A stretch of 5,602 nt of DNA from Fidelibacterota bacterium (GCA_030596225.1 JAUVKO010000147.1:1-5602), one strand, 5' to 3'; shown: positions 1 to 5,602, numbered from the stretch's first letter. Numbers and translations: made by a program. Notes: generated by a model from the sequence alone, not told the origin.

Positions 1-27
1 ACTAATTAAATAATCCTAAATATCGTA

Positions 28-61
28 TGACGAGGAATGAGATACATTTAATTCCTCGTCA
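28..61. repeat. Perfect inverted repeat, 11-bp arms
   Basis: The arms at 28-38 and 51-61 are perfectly complementary (core GACGAGGAAT / ATTCCTCGTC) around a 12-base loop. No T-run follows on either strand, so it is not a textbook intrinsic terminator. It could end the transcript of a gene lying left of the window, be a dispersed repeat, or be a protein-binding palindrome. The structure is seen directly; the function is unknown. Confidence 0.6.
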
Positions 62-85
62 CCTGATGCACCCGGAGTTCATGGG

Positions 86-117
86 TTTGGCAACATATTT
101 GCCTTAATGTTGCCGGA
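86..117 (+). promoter_or_regulatory. Leader stem-loop with two exclusive foldings
   Basis: GGCAACAT at 89-96 pairs perfectly with ATGTTGCC at 107-114. Two G-T wobbles and one T-A pair extend the stem to 86-96/107-117, with a 10-base loop. The same left arm (GGCAA, 89-93) can instead pair with TTGCC at 99-103 inside that loop, giving a short competing hairpin. The element ends 34 bases before the ATG of the small membrane protein. Competing stems in a leader suggest attenuation or RNA-level control, but no T-run or leader peptide is visible, so the role is inferred. Confidence 0.35.
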
Positions 118-151
118 TTAAGTAGTATTCCATAAGAATTGACAGGGATGC

Positions 152-343
152 ATGAAAGAAGATAAAAAAATCGGGTATTTAGCTTTAATCGTTGGTGCCA
201 TCTCATTGGGAGAGGCGTGGTTAAGTATCATAGAAGGTTATAGCACCACTCTGGATATTTTTATTCTGGGGCTGGGTTTGGTGGCCAGCTTGTTGGGCAT
301 TGCATTAATAATTCAAAATAATAGTCCTACAACAGAAGAATAG
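152..343 (+). CDS. Small two-helix membrane protein, unknown function
   Basis: A 63-residue protein that I do not recognise as a named family. It has a charged, Lys-rich N-terminus (KEDKK, residues 2-6), a hydrophobic helix at about 7-27 containing a Glu-Ala-Trp, a short polar turn (EGYSTTLD, 28-35), a second hydrophobic helix rich in Gly and Leu at about 36-54, and a polar acidic tail ending TTEE. By the positive-inside rule both ends should face the cytoplasm. The start is supported by AGGG at 144-147, four bases upstream of the ATG. It stands 164 bases before the regulator gene and is preceded by two inverted repeats, so it is probably a separate unit. Length and topology resemble many short orphan inner-membrane proteins; no catalytic motif is visible. 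That it is a real gene is likely but not certain. Confidence 0.6.
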   Translation: MKEDKKIGYLALIVGAISLGEAWLSIIEGYSTTLDIFILGLGLVASLLGIALIIQNNSPTTEE

Positions 344-401
344 GCTCATGACCAATACGCTTAATCATTTGCTGTTAATCCATGATATCTCAAAACTTCA
401 G

Positions 402-430
402 TTGGGATTTCTCGCTATTAAGAGTAATAT
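402..430 (+). promoter_or_regulatory. Candidate promoter of the Rrf2-transketolase operon
   Basis: TTGGGA at 402-407 and TAATAT at 425-430 are 17 bases apart, each matching four of six positions of the sigma-70 type consensus. Transcription would start near 437, giving a leader of about 70 bases before the regulator's GTG. The boxes were found by eye and are moderate matches. The placement fits the first gene of the operon and the overlapping palindrome just downstream. Confidence 0.35.
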
Positions 431-433
431 TCT

Positions 434-449
434 CACAAATAGTATTGTG
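434..449. promoter_or_regulatory. Candidate operator palindrome CACAA-N6-TTGTG
   Basis: CACAA at 434-438 and TTGTG at 445-449 form a dyad with a six-base AT-rich spacer. It covers the predicted transcription start of the regulator gene, where a repressor would block transcription. A second short odd palindrome, CTCGT-A-ACGAG, lies at 462-472. Rrf2 regulators bind dyads as dimers and often control their own gene, so autoregulation here is a reasonable inference. The dyad does not clearly match the known IscR type 1 or type 2 sites. Confidence 0.3.
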
Positions 450-507
450 TCGAAAAATCATCTCGTAACGAGCAAGATTACAGGTCCAGGAGATTAAGGA
501 GTATTAC

Positions 508-909
508 GTGATTCGATTAACAAAAGCTGGGGAATATGGTTTAAGAGCAATCAGATATCTGGTAGAGAATGGTGATGAAACCCGTATTAGTATTGGCGAT
601 ATTTCGATTGAGAAGAAAATACCTGAACCATTCTTAAGAAAATTATTCAAACCCCTTGTCCAGCAGGGGATCATTAATAGCACCCGGGGTGTTTCCGGAG
701 GGGTACGGCTTGCCCGTAAGCCAGAGGATATATCAGTTCTGGAAGTAGTGGAAGCTTTGGAAGGTCCTCTCGCTTTGAATGAGTGTCTTTTAGACGAAGT
801 AAGCTGTGAGTTCCTCGACGAATGCGGCATGCATGATATTTGGGAAGAAGCTCAGACTGCTATGGCTAAGGTTCTTCGTTCAAAGAATATTACTAACCTG
901 ACCAAATAA
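508..909 (+). CDS. Rrf2/IscR-family Fe-S transcriptional regulator
   Basis: A 133-residue DNA-binding regulator of the Rrf2 family, which acts as a dimer and in many members senses iron, Fe-S status, redox state or nitric oxide through a bound cluster. The N-terminal winged helix-turn-helix shows the family start (MIRLTKAGEYGLRA), the recognition-helix region IPEPFLRKLFKPL (38-50) and the wing GVSGGVRLAR (61-70). The long helix follows at about 76-86. The cluster loop has C93, C100, C106 and H109 (CX6CX5CX2H), which matches by eye the four IscR ligands C92, C98, C104 and H107, with one extra residue in the first gap. The length is typical (about 130-165). The start is a GTG with AAGGAG at 496-501, six bases upstream. 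The transketolase gene follows after 45 bases, so the protein probably controls that operon and itself. IscR, NsrR, RsrR or CymR-like specificity cannot be told apart from sequence alone. Confidence 0.93.
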   Translation: MIRLTKAGEYGLRAIRYLVENGDETRISIGDISIEKKIPEPFLRKLFKPLVQQGIINSTRGVSGGVRLARKPEDISVLEVVEALEGPLALNECLLDEVSCEFLDECGMHDIWEEAQTAMAKVLRSKNITNLTK

Positions 910-954
910 TTTCGGATAACTTTAGCTATAACAGATTTTAAAAAAGAGGGAAAT

Positions 955-3294
955 ATGACAAACGAAACATCAAAACTGCAATCTGCACCTGGTGTATTTT
1001 CCAAATGGGAAAAGATCAAGGATATGACCGATCAGCTCATCGATATGATGCTCAACCTGAGACAGAGTGGTCATCCCGGTGGTTCTCGATCCAAAGTGCA
1101 TATGCTGGTAACTCTATTCCTGGGTGGAGGGATGCGCTGGGATATTAGAAACCCACAGAAGAGATTTGGAGATAAATTCATTCTTTCCGCAGGCCATGTT
1201 GTCCCTGTTATATATGCTCTGTTGGCAGTTTTCAATGAATCATTAAGACGTAGATATGCCTCAACTGGAGATGAACGCTATAAATTGGCATCTGAGGACA
1301 GAACCCTTACCTGGGAAGACCTGTTGACCTTGAGAAACAAAGGCGGATTACCGGGACATGCTGAGATGGCTGGCAAAACGAATATTTTCAAGGCCAATAC
1401 TGGACCCTCCGGACATGGGATGCCTGTGGCTGTTGGTGAAGCAATGGCACTCAAATATGCCGGTGCCGAAGATATTCGGGTATTTGCTGTTGAGGGTGAG
1501 GGTGGTTTAACTCCCGGAGTGACCCACGAATCATTGAACTCCGCATATGGTTTAGGTCTTAGTAATCTTCATTTTTTGGTCGACTGGAACGATTTTGGTA
1601 TTGATAATCGTCCATTTTCCTCAGTAATTTATGGATCACCTGAAGATTGGTTTGCACCACACGGTTGGCGTGTATTTGGAGCAGAAGATGGCTCAGATTG
1701 GGCCAGTACAAATACTGCTCTTCAGGAAATGACATTTGATGAAAATTCTGAAGGCGCTCCCGCCATGGCCTGGTTCAAGACCCGCAAAGGTCGTGGCTAT
1801 GGTGTCTATGACAATAAATCCCATGGTGCTGTTCATCAATTCAACAATGCCACTTACTGGGAAACCAAAAAAGAATTTATGGATAAATATAATATCCATT
1901 TTGAGGGCTATGGTGAAGAGGGACCAGGCGATAAAGCTAGTCGCACTGAACAGGCCCGAATTAATATAGAACGGGTTTTCCAGGTCTTTGACCAGGATCC
2001 TGAATTATTGAACTATCTGGCTGATCGCTTGATTGAATTAGGTGAAGCAGTTCCTGAGGATAATGAACGAATGTGGATTGATACCAGCAGAAATCCGCTT
2101 ACGGATGCTACCCTTACTGATGTTCAGGGTTTGCCCGATGAACTTTTTGTTCAACCAGGGGAAGTTGCTCCTAACCGTAGTGGACTCGCTAAATATGCAG
2201 CCTGGTTGAATGGCTATGTAAATAAGCATTATGGACGTCCACTTTTTCTAGCCATGTCCGCGGATTTGGCTGACTCTACCAATATCTCTGGCTTTGGAAA
2301 ACCCTCGGGGGATTTTGAAGGCTACGGATTTTTTGACCGAGATAATAATACCAGGGGTGTTATGCTTCCTCAGGCTATTACTGAGTTTGCAAATGCGGGA
2401 ATTTGCACGGGGATTGCGGCAACCAACTTTGCTCAGGATGCAGAAGCTGAGTTTAATGGCTTCTTTGCAGCCTGTTCCACCTATGGTTCGTTCTCTTATT
2501 TAAAATATGGTCCTTTTCGTATCTTCAGTCAAATGGTACAGGATGCGGATGTGAAATTAGGTAAGGTTCTCTGGATCGCAGGTCACTCAGGACCTGAAAC
2601 GGCTGAGGATTCCAGGACCCATTTTGGTATCTACTCGCCTGCAGTAACCCAATTATTTCCCAAAGGCAAAGTTATCAATTTGTATCCCTGGGAACACAAC
2701 GAGGTCGCACCCATGTTAACGGCAGCAATGGGTACTGATGTTGCCATAATTGCGCTTCATCTGACACGTCCCGGCGTGGAGGTTCCAGATCGAAAAAAAT
2801 TGGGTATGGCTTCTCATCTTGATGCAGCAAAAGGGGCTTACCTCATTCGTGACTATAAATCTGATTTACCAAAAATGGGCACTCTTTTTATTCAGGGTAC
2901 TGCAACGACTGCCAGTGTCGTCAAGCTTTTGCCTGAGCTGGATGAACGTGGCCTGAATGTGAAGCTGGTTGCAGCGGTCAGTCCGCAGTTGTTTACCATG
3001 CAGTCTGAAGCCTATCAGCAAGAGACGGTCAGTGATGCTGATTGGCTAAATTCCACATTTATTACCAATGCCTCTGCTATTGCCATGCAGGATTGGACGG
3101 GAAACCGGCTTTCGGTGGAATATTCAATGACTGCTGATTGGGATAACAATTGGCGTTCCGGCGGTTCATTGGAGGAGGTTATGGAAGAAGCTCATCTTTC
3201 AGAACGCTGGTTACTGGAAGGTATTGAACGTTTTGTCAATGATCGTGGAACACGCATGAAACGTCTGGGCATGAGTCAAGCCACAGACAAATAA
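955..3294 (+). CDS. Transketolase-like thiamine-diphosphate enzyme, long variant
   Basis: A 779-residue cytosolic ThDP enzyme with the three transketolase domains: the cofactor-binding domain (about 20-285), the pyrimidine-binding domain (about 405-610) and the C-terminal domain (about 640-770). By eye alignment to E. coli transketolase the active site is kept: H40 (SGHPGG), H81 (SAGHVVP), H135 (PGHAE), H290 (SHGAVH), R408, D437 and S441 (SADLADS), catalytic E477 (ITEFANAG), H544, D552, H556 (EDSRTH) and R605. Retention of the sugar-phosphate ligands R408, S441, H544 and R605 argues for transfer of two-carbon units between sugar phosphates. The oddities are GEG (181-183) for the metal-binding GDG, with the partner N212 present; GHG (153-155) for the usual GQG; and roughly a hundred extra residues, mostly at 295-405. 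Usual length is about 620-670. The start has AGAGGG at 945-950, four bases upstream. Phosphoketolase and AceE-type E1 were considered but fit poorly. Class is secure; exact substrates are not. Confidence 0.88.
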   Translation: MTNETSKLQSAPGVFSKWEKIKDMTDQLIDMMLNLRQSGHPGGSRSKVHMLVTLFLGGGMRWDIRNPQKRFGDKFILSAGHVVPVIYALLAVFNESLRRRYASTGDERYKLASEDRTLTWEDLLTLRNKGGLPGHAEMAGKTNIFKANTGPSGHGMPVAVGEAMALKYAGAEDIRVFAVEGEGGLTPGVTHESLNSAYGLGLSNLHFLVDWNDFGIDNRPFSSVIYGSPEDWFAPHGWRVFGAEDGSDWASTNTALQEMTFDENSEGAPAMAWFKTRKGRGYGVYDNKSHGAVHQFNNATYWETKKEFMDKYNIHFEGYGEEGPGDKASRTEQARINIERVFQVFDQDPELLNYLADRLIELGEAVPEDNERMWIDTSRNPLTDATLTDVQGLPDELFVQPGEVAPNRSGLAKYAAWLNGYVNKHYGRPLFLAMSADLADSTNISGFGKPSGDFEGYGFFDRDNNTRGVMLPQAITEFANAGICTGIAATNFAQDAEAEFNGFFAACSTYGSFSYLKYGPFRIFSQMVQDADVKLGKVLWIAGHSGPETAEDSRTHFGIYSPAVTQLFPKGKVINLYPWEHNEVAPMLTAAMGTDVAIIALHLTRPGVEVPDRKKLGMASHLDAAKGAYLIRDYKSDLPKMGTLFIQGTATTASVVKLLPELDERGLNVKLVAAVSPQLFTMQSEAYQQETVSDADWLNSTFITNASAIAMQDWTGNRLSVEYSMTADWDNNWRSGGSLEEVMEEAHLSERWLLEGIERFVNDRGTRMKRLGMSQATDK

Positions 3295-3306
3295 ATATAG
3301 AGGGTT

Positions 3307-4503
3307 ATGATGAGAAAATTTTCAAGTCGTTATGGTCGTCTTGGTACAGAGACTGCCTTTGCAGTTGGTGCAGATGCAGCAGCCTGGTCAGCCAAAGGGA
3401 ACAAGGTTTATCCTTTTCATTTAGGGGATATGAATATTATCACACCGCAATATATCTTGGATGCCGCTTTGAAAGCAGCCAGGGATGGTAAAACCGGTTA
3501 TGCACCGGGTCCGGGTATACTGCCTTTACGGGAGGCTTTGGCCGAAGATATCGGGAAGTCTCGTAACCTCAATTTGACAGCCCAGAACATTTCCGTTCAA
3601 CCTGGTGGCAAACCTGTTATCGGGAAATTTCTGGCAACTTTACTGGAAGAGGGAGCTGAAGCACTATATCCAAATCCTGGTTATCCCATCTATGAGTCTC
3701 AGATCGAGTATTTGGGTGGAAAAGCTTTACCATACGGATATGTAACAACAAAAGATGGCTTTGCAATTAATCGTGAAGAAATTGAGCAACAGATCACTGA
3801 TAAAACAACAGTGCTGATCTACAATAATTATCAGAATCCAATTGGCGCAGAATCTACCGATGAAGAAATGCAATGGATGGCTGATCTGGCCATCAAACAT
3901 GATCTGTGGGTTTTGGCCGATGAAGCCTATTTTGATGTTCGTTATAGTGGTCAGAGCAAAAGTATTGCTTCATTACAGGGTATGGCTGAACGGACTATAA
4001 TTTTATATACATTTTCAAAGAAGTTTGCCATGACAGGTTGGCGTCTTGGCTGTGCAGCGGGACCCGTGGATGTGATTGAAGCAATTTCTAAATTCAATAC
4101 TAATCAGGAATCCTGTTCAAATCATTTTGTACAGGCAGCAGGAGTTGCCTGTTTGAATGGTCCCCCTGAACCTCAGGATGCTATTCTGAACGAATTAAAT
4201 GCTCGCCGGGATGCTTTGGTTGATGCTTTGCTGAATATCGATGGTGTCAAAGTCTCAATTCCCGAAACGACCTTTTATCTCTTTCCTGATGTCACTGATA
4301 TCTTTAAGCGCAAAGGGTATCAGAATTCTGCCAAATTTCGACTGGATGCACTGTATGAAACTGGTGTATCATTTTGTTCCCGGGAGCATTTTGGTAGACC
4401 ATTGCCGGGTGAAGATAAGATCTATATCCGCTTTGCTTATAGCGGTATCAATGTGGATCAGATACAGGAAGGTCTGACTGCGTTAAAGAGCTTCTGGGAA
4501 TAA
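3307..4503 (+). CDS. PLP-dependent class I/II aminotransferase
   Basis: A 398-residue fold-type I aminotransferase that moves an amino group between an amino acid and a 2-oxo acid in the cytosol. Visible motifs in order: TGYAPGPG (63-70), the cofactor-site stretch PGGKPVI (99-105), YPNPGYPIYE (121-130), NNYQNPIG with N177, DEAY (205-208) whose D205 binds the pyridine nitrogen, SKKFAMTGWRLG with Schiff-base K238 and phosphate-binding R246, and IRFAYSG whose R375 should bind the substrate carboxylate. Length is normal. Two ATGs stand in tandem (3307 and 3310). GAGGG at 3300-3304 leaves only two bases to the first and five to the second, so translation may really begin at 3310. The transketolase stop lies 12 bases upstream, so the two genes are almost surely co-transcribed. 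The PNPGYPIYES stretch recalls aspartate, LL-diaminopimelate or arginine-pyruvate type enzymes; the substrate cannot be assigned. Confidence 0.92.
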   Translation: MMRKFSSRYGRLGTETAFAVGADAAAWSAKGNKVYPFHLGDMNIITPQYILDAALKAARDGKTGYAPGPGILPLREALAEDIGKSRNLNLTAQNISVQPGGKPVIGKFLATLLEEGAEALYPNPGYPIYESQIEYLGGKALPYGYVTTKDGFAINREEIEQQITDKTTVLIYNNYQNPIGAESTDEEMQWMADLAIKHDLWVLADEAYFDVRYSGQSKSIASLQGMAERTIILYTFSKKFAMTGWRLGCAAGPVDVIEAISKFNTNQESCSNHFVQAAGVACLNGPPEPQDAILNELNARRDALVDALLNIDGVKVSIPETTFYLFPDVTDIFKRKGYQNSAKFRLDALYETGVSFCSREHFGRPLPGEDKIYIRFAYSGINVDQIQEGLTALKSFWE

Positions 4504-4516
4504 GTAGTAATACTTA
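4501..4516 (+). repeat. Short AT-rich hairpin over the aminotransferase stop codon
   Basis: TAAGTA (4501-4506) and TACTTA (4511-4516) are perfectly complementary around a four-base loop, and the stop codon TAA is the first part of the stem. Only one G-C pair is present per arm and the T-rich stretch that follows is interrupted, so termination here would be weak. It may contribute to 3' end formation of the operon. Confidence 0.25.
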
Positions 4517-4541
4517 TTTGTAGGTTGGTTTTTCAATAATT

Positions 4542-4585
4542 GTGTCTTGCTGAATCTGGCCTAGCAGGCAAGCTCAGGATGACAC
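4542..4585. repeat. REP-like imperfect palindrome
   Basis: Outer arms GTGTC (4542-4546) and GACAC (4581-4585) and inner arms TTGC (4547-4550) and GCAA (4568-4571) give an imperfect stem around a GGCC centre. Read on the - strand it begins GTGTCATCCTGAGCTTGCC. From memory, the core GTCATCCTGAGC is typical of short dispersed repeats in several FCB-group and other genomes. Only one copy is in this window, so repeat status is inferred, not shown. The eight bases GGATGACA recur at 4621-4628 in the next hairpin. Confidence 0.4.
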
Positions 4586-4620
4586 GACAACAGTCTATAG
4601 GACAAATACAATTTATTAGC

Positions 4621-4654
4621 GGATGACATCTCAATTCGAGATGTCATCTTGATT
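4621..4654 (+). terminator. Perfect 11-bp hairpin, possible operon terminator
   Basis: GATGACATCTC (4622-4632) and GAGATGTCATC (4638-4648) pair perfectly around the loop AATTC, and G4621-T4649 can add a wobble. It is followed by TTGATTTT, a broken T-run. It lies 118 bases after the aminotransferase stop and well before the nuo promoter, a sensible place to end the operon transcript. The poor T-run and the shared GGATGACA with the neighbouring repeat also allow it to be a second dispersed palindrome that acts as transcript end. Confidence 0.45.
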
Positions 4655-4807
4655 TTGGGATAATTATATATGACCACTAAGAAGATGCTTTTCACTTTCT
4701 GTAGATCAGTTCAACCAGCGCGCAGGATGTAACCAATATGACGGCAATAGCTGTTGTGGATGCTCAGGAACAATTATAGGATATGCCGACAGAGAGTTGA
4801 TTCAGTT

Positions 4808-4835
4808 TTGATTTAGCACCTAATGCTTAAATCAA
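4808..4835. repeat. Bulged inverted repeat, 11-bp arms
   Basis: TTGATTTAGCA (4808-4818) pairs with TGCTTAAATCAA (4824-4835) around CCTAA, with one bulged T in the right arm. No T-run follows on either strand. It overlaps the stop of the 52-codon - strand frame. Its function is unknown; it may be an mRNA end, a binding site or chance. Confidence 0.35.
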
Positions 4836-4916
4836 TTGTTGTGACATGTAGATTACCACAGCGAGAGCGACAGCTGAGCAGCCTAAGGTTCTGAATGCGG
4901 CTATTGTATTCGCTTC

Positions 4917-4945
4917 TTGAAGAGCCATAGGGTACCGTCTATATT
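4917..4945 (+). promoter_or_regulatory. Candidate nuo operon promoter
   Basis: TTGAAG (4917-4922) and TATATT (4940-4945) are separated by exactly 17 bases and match four and five of six consensus positions. Transcription would begin near 4952, giving a leader of about 32 bases before the nuoA ATG. AGGGTAC occurs inside the spacer (4929-4935) and again at 4967-4973, where it supplies the ribosome binding site. This is the best promoter-like pair in the gap. Confidence 0.45.
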
Positions 4946-4983
4946 GGCGCGCGAATGCTGAAAGAAAGGGTACTATAAATATC

Positions 4984-5406
4984 ATGCAGGAACATTACGG
5001 AATCGCTTTAGCCTTTGGCGTTGTAGCCTTTCTTCTCATGTACATGGGGTTCATCATTCAAAAGTTGATCGCCCCGAAAAATCAAACTGAATTAAAGATG
5101 GATACTTATGAATGTGGTGAAGAGCCAGAGGGTGATGGCTGGTTGCAGTTCAATATCCGCTTTTATGTCGTTGCACTCATATTCATCATTTTCGATGTTG
5201 AAGTAGTCTTCCTTTTTCCCTGGGCGGTGGTCTTCAAGGACATGGGTTTTCTGACCTTTATTGAAGTCTTTGTCTTTATGTTCATCCTTTTAGTTGGCCT
5301 AGCCTATGTCTGGGTGAAGGGTGATCTGGATTGGGTTAAAATGAAACTTAAATATGGTGCAGGTCGCTATTCTGCGGCCAAGTTGCATGAGGCGGAGACC
5401 AAATAA
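4984..5406 (+). CDS. nuoA: NADH-quinone oxidoreductase subunit A
   Basis: A 140-residue membrane subunit of respiratory complex I (NuoA, ND3 homologue), which lies at the junction of the membrane and peripheral arms near the quinone channel. Three helices are visible at about 6-29, 60-84 and 89-111. The loop after helix 1 carries the signature YECGEEP (42-48) with C44, the counterpart of the ND3 loop cysteine. Helix 2 contains FDVEVVFLFPWA (70-81) with the conserved acidic D71 and E73 that match D79 and E81 of E. coli NuoA. The tail is charged and slightly longer than in the shortest homologues, within the normal range. AGGG at 4967-4970 is a weak and distant ribosome binding site (13 bases). 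nuoB begins right after its stop, so this is the head of a nuo operon running out of the window. Confidence 0.96.
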   Translation: MQEHYGIALAFGVVAFLLMYMGFIIQKLIAPKNQTELKMDTYECGEEPEGDGWLQFNIRFYVVALIFIIFDVEVVFLFPWAVVFKDMGFLTFIEVFVFMFILLVGLAYVWVKGDLDWVKMKLKYGAGRYSAAKLHEAETK

Positions 5407-5602
5407 ATGGGTACTCTGAATCAGAAATTCAATGAGAATATTCTCATTACTTCTTTAGATAAATTGCTGAACTGGTCTCGTTCCGGTTCGGAATGGTATT
5501 TTCAGTTTGGACTAGCCTGCTGTGCTATCGAAATGATGTCAACTGCAGCCGCTCGTCATGACTTAGAACGTTTTGGTGCTATGCCGCGTTCTTCGCCCAG
5601 GC
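5407..5602 (+). CDS. nuoB: NADH-quinone oxidoreductase subunit B (N-terminal part)
   Basis: The first 65 codons of NuoB, a peripheral-arm subunit that holds cluster N2, the last [4Fe-4S] centre before quinone. The stretch FQFGLACCAIEMMS (32-45) has the adjacent ligands C38 and C39; the other two cysteines lie beyond the window. MPRSSPR (59-65) is the conserved stretch after the first helix. The ATG touches the nuoA stop (TAAATG), indicating translational coupling. No separate strong ribosome binding site is seen. The reading frame is intact to the window end, so the gene is cut by the window, not broken. Confidence 0.95.
   Translation, partial: MGTLNQKFNENILITSLDKLLNWSRSGSEWYFQFGLACCAIEMMSTAAARHDLERFGAMPRSSPR

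Larger units (their letters stand above)
4504..4983. other. 480-base intergenic region without a convincing gene
   Basis: No + strand frame of useful length with a good ribosome binding site is present between the aminotransferase and nuoA. The left part holds a REP-like imperfect repeat (4542-4585) and a perfect hairpin (4621-4649). The middle has a bulged hairpin (4808-4835). The right end has the candidate nuo promoter. On the - strand one frame stays open for 52 codons (4985 to 4827) and continues as hydrophobic coding-like sequence to about 4691 with two stops, which could be a gene remnant or chance. GCGCGC occurs at 4718-4723 and 4947-4952. No tRNA or recognisable ncRNA was seen. Confidence 0.6.

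Noticed and set aside
139..166. TTGACA at 139-144 with GATAAA at 161-166 as a promoter
   Set aside because: The -35 match is perfect, but transcription would begin inside the small membrane gene and could not express it whole; no gene just downstream needs it. Probably chance around a ribosome binding site.
504..830. 108-codon open frame on the - strand
   Set aside because: It lies wholly opposite the well-supported Rrf2 gene, its product is Ser/Arg-rich without motifs, and it is a frame shadow.
1693..2503. Open frames of 63-77 codons on both strands (1693-1899 -, 1736-1969 +, 2038-2229 -, 2294-2503 +)
   Set aside because: All lie inside the transketolase gene, whose frame is intact and motif-rich; they are shadows.
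955..3294. Phosphoketolase (similar length) or AceE-type pyruvate dehydrogenase E1
   Set aside because: The motifs SGHPGG, PGHAE, SADLADS and EDSRTH follow transketolase order and spacing; phosphoketolase and AceE signatures are absent.
4241..4477. 78-codon + strand frame within the aminotransferase
   Set aside because: Overlaps the conserved C-terminal part of the aminotransferase in another frame; no motif or ribosome binding site.
4670..4732. 20-codon + strand frame starting at ATG 4670
   Set aside because: Very short, weak ribosome binding site, no recognisable product.
1..5602. CRISPR array, tRNA, rRNA, insertion sequence or phage attachment site
   Set aside because: No regularly spaced direct repeats, no cloverleaf, no transposase or integrase motifs, and no target duplications were seen.

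Overview
The window is a bacterial chromosomal segment, moderately AT-rich, with every supported gene on the + strand. It holds a small two-helix membrane protein, then a probable three-gene operon (an Rrf2/IscR-type Fe-S regulator, an unusually long transketolase and a class I/II aminotransferase). After a gap of about 480 bases comes the start of a respiratory complex I operon (nuoA, then nuoB cut by the window end). No mobile element, CRISPR array, tRNA or rRNA was seen. The organism cannot be fixed from this sequence. The gene style, the base composition and a repeat with the core GTCATCCTGAGC would fit the FCB group (for example Marinimicrobia, Calditrichota or Bacteroidota relatives), but this is a guess.

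Layout: 1-151 is a leader with two strong inverted repeats, the second able to fold in two exclusive ways. 152-343 encodes a 63-residue membrane protein of unknown role. 344-507 carries a plausible promoter and a palindrome over the predicted transcription start of the regulator gene. 508-909 is the Rrf2 regulator, 955-3294 the transketolase and 3307-4503 the aminotransferase, all with good ribosome binding sites and gaps of 45 and 12 bases. 4504-4983 has no convincing gene but holds several inverted repeats and, at its end, a good promoter for nuoA. 4984-5406 is nuoA and 5407-5602 is the first 65 codons of nuoB, whose ATG follows the nuoA stop directly.

How the parts may work together: the regulator keeps all four ligands of an IscR-like iron-sulfur cluster (three Cys, one His) and sits at the head of the operon, so it probably controls itself and the two enzymes in response to iron, Fe-S supply, oxygen or nitric oxide. 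The transketolase keeps nearly all known catalytic and sugar-phosphate ligands but has Glu for Asp in the metal-binding GDG motif and an extra segment of roughly a hundred residues. The aminotransferase has a complete PLP site. The joint role of the two enzymes is not evident. The most interesting point is this Fe-S-sensor/transketolase/aminotransferase set; no clearly new defence or mobile system was found.
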